A stretch of DNA of 46,620 nucleotides. It comes from an uncultured Lachnospiraceae bacterium (GTDB lineage: Bacteria; Bacillota; Clostridia; Lachnospirales; Lachnospiraceae). Where the stretch lies: positions 1 to 46,620 of the forward strand of contig CAMSTM010000005.1 of NCBI GenBank assembly GCA_947063675.1. The letters run 5' to 3'. The notes under the pieces are model-generated. The model did no database searches, was not told where the DNA came from, and saw only the letters and a program-made list of their open reading frames with translations. Shown here piece after piece: positions 43,419 to 46,620 of this stretch. The translations under genes and the position numbers were made by a program. The first letter of the stretch is position 1, and every line of letters begins with the position of its first letter.

Positions 43419-44288
43419 ATGATGAAGCAGTTAATTAAAGATGCGTTGGCGCAGGCTGACTATATGCTATATATGAAAAAAATAAAAAGAAACAGAATTC
43501 AGGTACATACAGTGGGGGAAACTATTCAGGAACTGATTTGTACGGAAAAAAGCATGGTCAGATTTGGGGATGGTGAAATTACAGTAATTGCCGGAAAAAA
43601 CTTAAAGCTTCAAAAGGTTGACCCTGAAATTTCTGACGGGCTAAAAAGAATTTTAGGATATGAACATGAGGACATGATAGTTACCGTACCGGAAATTTTT
43701 AGCGATATGTCTATGTACCGGAGGGAGAGCAGGCAGTTCTGGAAAGAGCATTTGCTGATATATCGAAATATTTATAATAGATATTGTAATAAGGAGAGAA
43801 TTTATTACAGTACATCCTTTTCAAGATTTTATTATGCTCTTGAGGACAAAAGTATATGTGATTTATGGGCAAATCAAATACGGGAGATATGGAAAGACAG
43901 AGATGTGGTAGTGGTGGAAGGCGAGCGCACCCATAATGGGGTAGGAAATAATCTTCTGGACAGTGCCCGCAGCATTGAGAGAATCATTGGGCCTGCCAGT
44001 AATGCTTATGAGCGGATTGAGGAAATATTAGACTGCTGCAGGAAGTATTCTAAGGACAGGCTCTTTTTGGTATCTCTTGGAGTGGCTGCAAAGTTTATTG
44101 TGGAAAGATTGTTTCTGGATGGGTACAGAGCGCTTGACATTGGAAATCTGGATGTTGAGTATGAATGGTATCTCCATAAGGAAAAGGGGAAGGTGTCTCT
44201 CGCCAAGCATGAGATAACGGGGAAGGAAGCAAACCGGAAAGCTGGTTATGGGGAATACTGGGAACAGATAAAATATCAGATTATCTGA
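43419..44288 (+). CDS. GT-D fold glycosyltransferase (DUF1792, SP_1767/dGT1 family)
   Basis: A 289-residue protein that I recognise as DUF1792, the GT-D family, from VRFGDGEITVIAGK (Asp51 and Glu53, the DxE metal site), VVEGERTHNGVGNNLLDSA, FLVSLGVAAKF and DIGNLDVEYEWYL. The studied member, dGT1 of Streptococcus parasanguinis, adds glucose to the O-glycans of the adhesin Fap1. The start directly follows the exporter stop; the ATG three bases later is equally possible. In this window it is grouped with a GT4 and a GT8, a set that also occurs in adhesin glycosylation clusters, although no serine-rich protein is visible here. Family call strong, substrate unknown. Confidence 0.92.
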   Translation: MMKQLIKDALAQADYMLYMKKIKRNRIQVHTVGETIQELICTEKSMVRFGDGEITVIAGKNLKLQKVDPEISDGLKRILGYEHEDMIVTVPEIFSDMSMYRRESRQFWKEHLLIYRNIYNRYCNKERIYYSTSFSRFYYALEDKSICDLWANQIREIWKDRDVVVVEGERTHNGVGNNLLDSARSIERIIGPASNAYERIEEILDCCRKYSKDRLFLVSLGVAAKFIVERLFLDGYRALDIGNLDVEYEWYLHKEKGKVSLAKHEITGKEANRKAGYGEYWEQIKYQII

Positions 44289-44344
44289 TATTGTGAATCG
44301 TAAACAGAAGAATTGATATATCATTGCTTCAAAATGAGGAAGAT

Positions 44345-45490
44345 ATGAAAATTATGTATATTGCCCCCAGATTTCATACCAATCAGTCAGCGGTAGTAAA
44401 GGGATGGATAGAGCGGGGGGATGAAGTATTATTTATCAGCTATTATACAGCAATTATTGAGGACTATTCCTGTATTCATCCATTGGTGCTTGGGTTTTCC
44501 CCTTTATTTTTATTAATAGACAAATTTTATACGGAAGTTCTGCATAGGAAAGATGTGGCGGCCTCTGCTTTCAAGATTAATCACGGTTTTCCGCCAATTA
44601 TAAAGTTGCGCAGAGTGATAAACGACTGGAAACCGGATGTGATTATTATGCGTGACAGAACTTTATATACAATTGCCGGCTGCCTGCTGGGAAGAAAAAG
44701 TAAGTGCATTTTATATAATCAGAGCCCCATATGGGACGAGCCGCAAAAGGAGGATTTGAAACATCGGCTGGTAAGAAGCTTTACTCCAAGGTATAGAATG
44801 ACACCTGTTATGGGCAGGGCGGAAGCCGGAAAGTGCATTGCGCCGCATTCCTATTTTGTCCCGTTTGTTGTGGAGCCGCAAATACCGCCAGGTAAGAAAA
44901 ACTACTTTAAAGATGATTGTATTCATGTTTTATGTATTGGTAAGTTTGAACCCAGAAAACATCATATGATGTTGATGGATGTGGTAAGTGAACTGGCAGA
45001 AAATTCTGATGAGAGCTATCATTTAACAGTTATTGGCGAAGCTACCGGCAGGCTACAGAAAGAGTTTTATGAGAAAGTGCAGACGTATGTGAAAGAGCAT
45101 CATTATGAGAATATAGTGACTTTGCTTACAAATGTGCCAAAGGAAAAGACCAATGAATATTTTGCAGAAACAGATGTGTTTGTAATTCCCAGTACTGATG
45201 AGATGGCGTCCATTTCTCAGTTAGAGGCAATGAGCTTTTCTGTTCCGGCGATTTGCAGTGACAAAAACGGTTCAGCCTGTTATGTTGTAGAGGGAGAAAA
45301 TGGATTTCAATTCAGGGACTGTGACAGGGATGATTTAAAAAGAAAGCTGAAGATGCTGACTTCAAGCAGAGAGAAGATAATGGAAATGGGAAAAAAGGCA
45401 TATCAGTCGATAGTGGATGGCAATGTATTTCAAAATTATTATGACGGGATTCAGAGAATATTAAAGGATATGGAGCAAAACAGGAGATAG
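44345..45490 (+). CDS. GT4 glycosyltransferase
   Basis: A 381-residue GT-B protein from the ATG at 44345, with GAGG five bases upstream; a TTG 21 bases earlier is in frame but has no site. The donor domain contains CIGKFEPRKHHMML, VIGEATGRLQ, NVPKEKTNEYF and the EX7E motif EMASISQLE followed by FSVPAICSD. The N-terminal domain is less typical (MYIAPRFHTNQSAVVKGW), suggesting a distinct subgroup. The 56 bases before the start contain no convincing promoter. The gene is AT-rich like its neighbours. It should add one sugar to a glycan built together with the flanking GT-D and GT8 enzymes. Confidence 0.88.
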   Translation: MKIMYIAPRFHTNQSAVVKGWIERGDEVLFISYYTAIIEDYSCIHPLVLGFSPLFLLIDKFYTEVLHRKDVAASAFKINHGFPPIIKLRRVINDWKPDVIIMRDRTLYTIAGCLLGRKSKCILYNQSPIWDEPQKEDLKHRLVRSFTPRYRMTPVMGRAEAGKCIAPHSYFVPFVVEPQIPPGKKNYFKDDCIHVLCIGKFEPRKHHMMLMDVVSELAENSDESYHLTVIGEATGRLQKEFYEKVQTYVKEHHYENIVTLLTNVPKEKTNEYFAETDVFVIPSTDEMASISQLEAMSFSVPAICSDKNGSACYVVEGENGFQFRDCDRDDLKRKLKMLTSSREKIMEMGKKAYQSIVDGNVFQNYYDGIQRILKDMEQNRR

Positions 45491-45497
45491 AAGCTGT

Positions 45498-46412
45498 ATG
45501 ATAGAAATCGCTTTTTGTTTTGATAAAAATATGGTGACAGCCGCATGCGTAGCGATAGCCAGTCTGTTGGATTTTAATACTGATAGAGCGACTCATTATC
45601 GGATTTCCTGTATCTGTCCTGAAGAAGCATTTGATTATAAGCCTCAAATAGAGAGTATTGTACTTAAAAGAGATAATGAAAGCCGTGTGGATTTTTATCT
45701 GGCGCCAAAGGAATTTTGTGGTGCTTATGAGGTTAGAGGAATCTCAGTCAGTACGTATCTCAGACTTTTATTGCACAGAATACTTCCAGATAAGAAAAAG
45801 GTCATTTATGCAGATGTTGATTTGCTTTTTCAGGATACATTAAAAACGGTTTGGGATGAAGAAATTACAGATTTTTTTATTGCGGGTGTGAAAGGGGCAA
45901 CTAATTTTTCAGATACCTGGCGGGAATGTATGAAGCTGGACTATGCGAAAGCATTGGAGGATTTGAAGGGAAATTACATTAATGCCGGTTTACTTCTTAT
46001 GAATCTTGATGCAATCCGAAGATGGAATCCTGACAAATGTTGGGTGAAAATGGCAGGAAAAAATTATTATTATCAGGACCAGGATATTTTAAATATTACC
46101 TGCAAAGGAAAAATAAAATATCTGCCTATGCGTTTCAACGTGCAGGCACATTTAACAAATAAGGAGTTTATGCGTTTTGCTGAGGAGGGGATTTCTTCAA
46201 AGGAGCAATGTGCTGAAGCATTAACCCATCCGGCGGTATTACATTATACAGGACCTAAACCATGGAATAATCGCGGGGTGAACCGTGGGAAAATATGGTG
46301 GGATTATGTCGGCAGTCAGGAAGACCTGTGTTGTCTTTTTAATAAAGCGAAGGTGCCGAACAGAAGGACAACAGGGATTCTTGGAAAGATTAACAGGCAT
46401 TTGCCTTTTTAA
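45498..46412 (+). CDS. GT8 glycosyltransferase (GT-A fold, retaining)
   Basis: A 304-residue family 8 enzyme, related to LgtC and glycogenin. IAFCFDKNMVTAACVAIASLL opens the nucleotide-binding fold, YADVDLLF gives the DxD metal site (Asp106, Asp108), and YINAGLLLMNLDAIR, QDQDILN and LHYTGPKPWNNRG (His metal ligand near residue 251) complete the family signature. These enzymes transfer glucose or galactose with retention of configuration from UDP-sugars. The start follows the GT4 stop by seven bases, with GGAG about eleven bases ahead. Length is normal for the family. Confidence 0.95.
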   Translation: MIEIAFCFDKNMVTAACVAIASLLDFNTDRATHYRISCICPEEAFDYKPQIESIVLKRDNESRVDFYLAPKEFCGAYEVRGISVSTYLRLLLHRILPDKKKVIYADVDLLFQDTLKTVWDEEITDFFIAGVKGATNFSDTWRECMKLDYAKALEDLKGNYINAGLLLMNLDAIRRWNPDKCWVKMAGKNYYYQDQDILNITCKGKIKYLPMRFNVQAHLTNKEFMRFAEEGISSKEQCAEALTHPAVLHYTGPKPWNNRGVNRGKIWWDYVGSQEDLCCLFNKAKVPNRRTTGILGKINRHLPF

Positions 46413-46425
46413 TGAGGAATAAAAA

Positions 46426-46620
46426 ATGAAAGAAAACAGAAAGCAAGATATAATTACATATGTTTTTATGCTGGGCATAGGAGTGCTGTTTTACTTTTTA
46501 CCTGGTGAGTGGCTTTGTATAGAAGATGACAGCGTAAGGTATTTGTCTGAGGGAGGAGAGGGAGTACTGCCAGGGTATCCCGCTTTTCTTGCTTTTTTCC
46601 GTTTCCTTTTTTCCGAGCAG
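46426..46620 (+). CDS. Start of a membrane glycosyltransferase (GT-C/GT39-like), 3' end missing
   Basis: The first 65 codons of a gene cut by the window end. The ATG has GAGG eight bases upstream and lies 13 bases after the GT8 stop. The translation shows a short charged start, a hydrophobic helix (about residues 11-26), then EDDSVRYL (Asp34-Asp35), a glycine-rich loop and LPGYPAFLAFFR. An acidic pair after the first helix followed by a PGYP element is a common opening of GT39-like GT-C proteins, which transfer sugars from polyprenyl phosphate outside the membrane. With only 65 residues visible this is a tentative call. Confidence 0.6.
   Translation, partial: MKENRKQDIITYVFMLGIGVLFYFLPGEWLCIEDDSVRYLSEGGEGVLPGYPAFLAFFRFLFSEQ

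Noticed and set aside
44292-44320. A possible promoter (TTGTGA, 17 bases, TGATAT) before the AT-rich GT4.
   Set aside because: Only three of six bases match at the -10 box, and AT-rich sequence gives such matches by chance.
1-46620. Insertion sequences, integrases, CRISPR repeats, tRNA or rRNA genes that might explain the mosaic.
   Set aside because: None recognised on either strand; all sizeable open frames are accounted for by glycan-related genes.

Overview
The window is a dense surface-polysaccharide (capsule or exopolysaccharide) biosynthesis region. It encodes 38 genes, two of them cut by the window edges, with no rRNA, tRNA, CRISPR array, transposase or integrase that I can see. Strong AGGAGG-type ribosome sites, sigma-A-like promoters, CotH-, AsnB- and PglK-type proteins and the general codon and protein style suggest a Gram-positive anaerobe of the Clostridia, most likely a Lachnospiraceae gut bacterium. 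That assignment is inference from style, not from a marker gene. The largest non-coding gap is about 220 bases.

Layout. (A) 1-7047, plus strand: three family-4 glycosyltransferases (GT4) interleaved with two asparagine-synthase-like glutamine amidotransferases. (B) 7038-10738, minus strand: a three-gene acetylation island (GT4, MBOAT O-acyltransferase, SGNH-type partner) driven by its own promoter. (C) 10957-15738, plus: two paralogous GT11 fucosyltransferase-like enzymes, a GT4, a hexapeptide acetyltransferase and a GT2, starting from a promoter back-to-back with that of island B. (D) 15888-27034, plus: a PglK/MsbA-like ABC exporter behind a clear promoter, then a GT11-like protein, a DUF5672 protein, a GT17 protein, the initiating phosphoglycosyltransferase (WbaP/CpsE type), two GT2 enzymes, a pyruvyltransferase and a Wzx-type flippase. 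(E) 27119-39892, plus: a GH88/GH105-like uronyl hydrolase, a GT11, two Wzy-like polymerases, three GT4 enzymes, a GT26-GT4 fusion, a radical SAM protein and a CotH-type kinase, many with overlapping start and stop codons. (F) 39877-46620, plus, clearly more AT-rich: a GT-C membrane glycosyltransferase, a second ABC exporter, a GT-D (DUF1792) enzyme, a GT4, a GT8 and the start of another GT-C protein.

How it may work together. WbaP puts the first sugar phosphate on undecaprenyl phosphate at the inner membrane face. The soluble GT2/GT4/GT11/GT17/GT26/GT8/GT-D enzymes extend it. Wzx or one of the two ABC exporters flips the lipid-linked unit, and the Wzy-like proteins polymerise it outside. Several genes point to charge- or shape-changing decorations: O-acetylation (MBOAT/SGNH and a hexapeptide enzyme), pyruvylation, possible amidation of uronic acids (two AsnB-like proteins), fucosylation (up to four GT11-like proteins) and perhaps phosphorylation (CotH). 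No nucleotide-sugar synthesis genes and no Wzz/tyrosine-kinase/LCP genes lie in the window, so precursor supply, length control and wall attachment must be encoded elsewhere. The duplicated exporters, polymerases and amidotransferases, with a composition change after about 40 kb, suggest two or more polysaccharide gene sets placed side by side.
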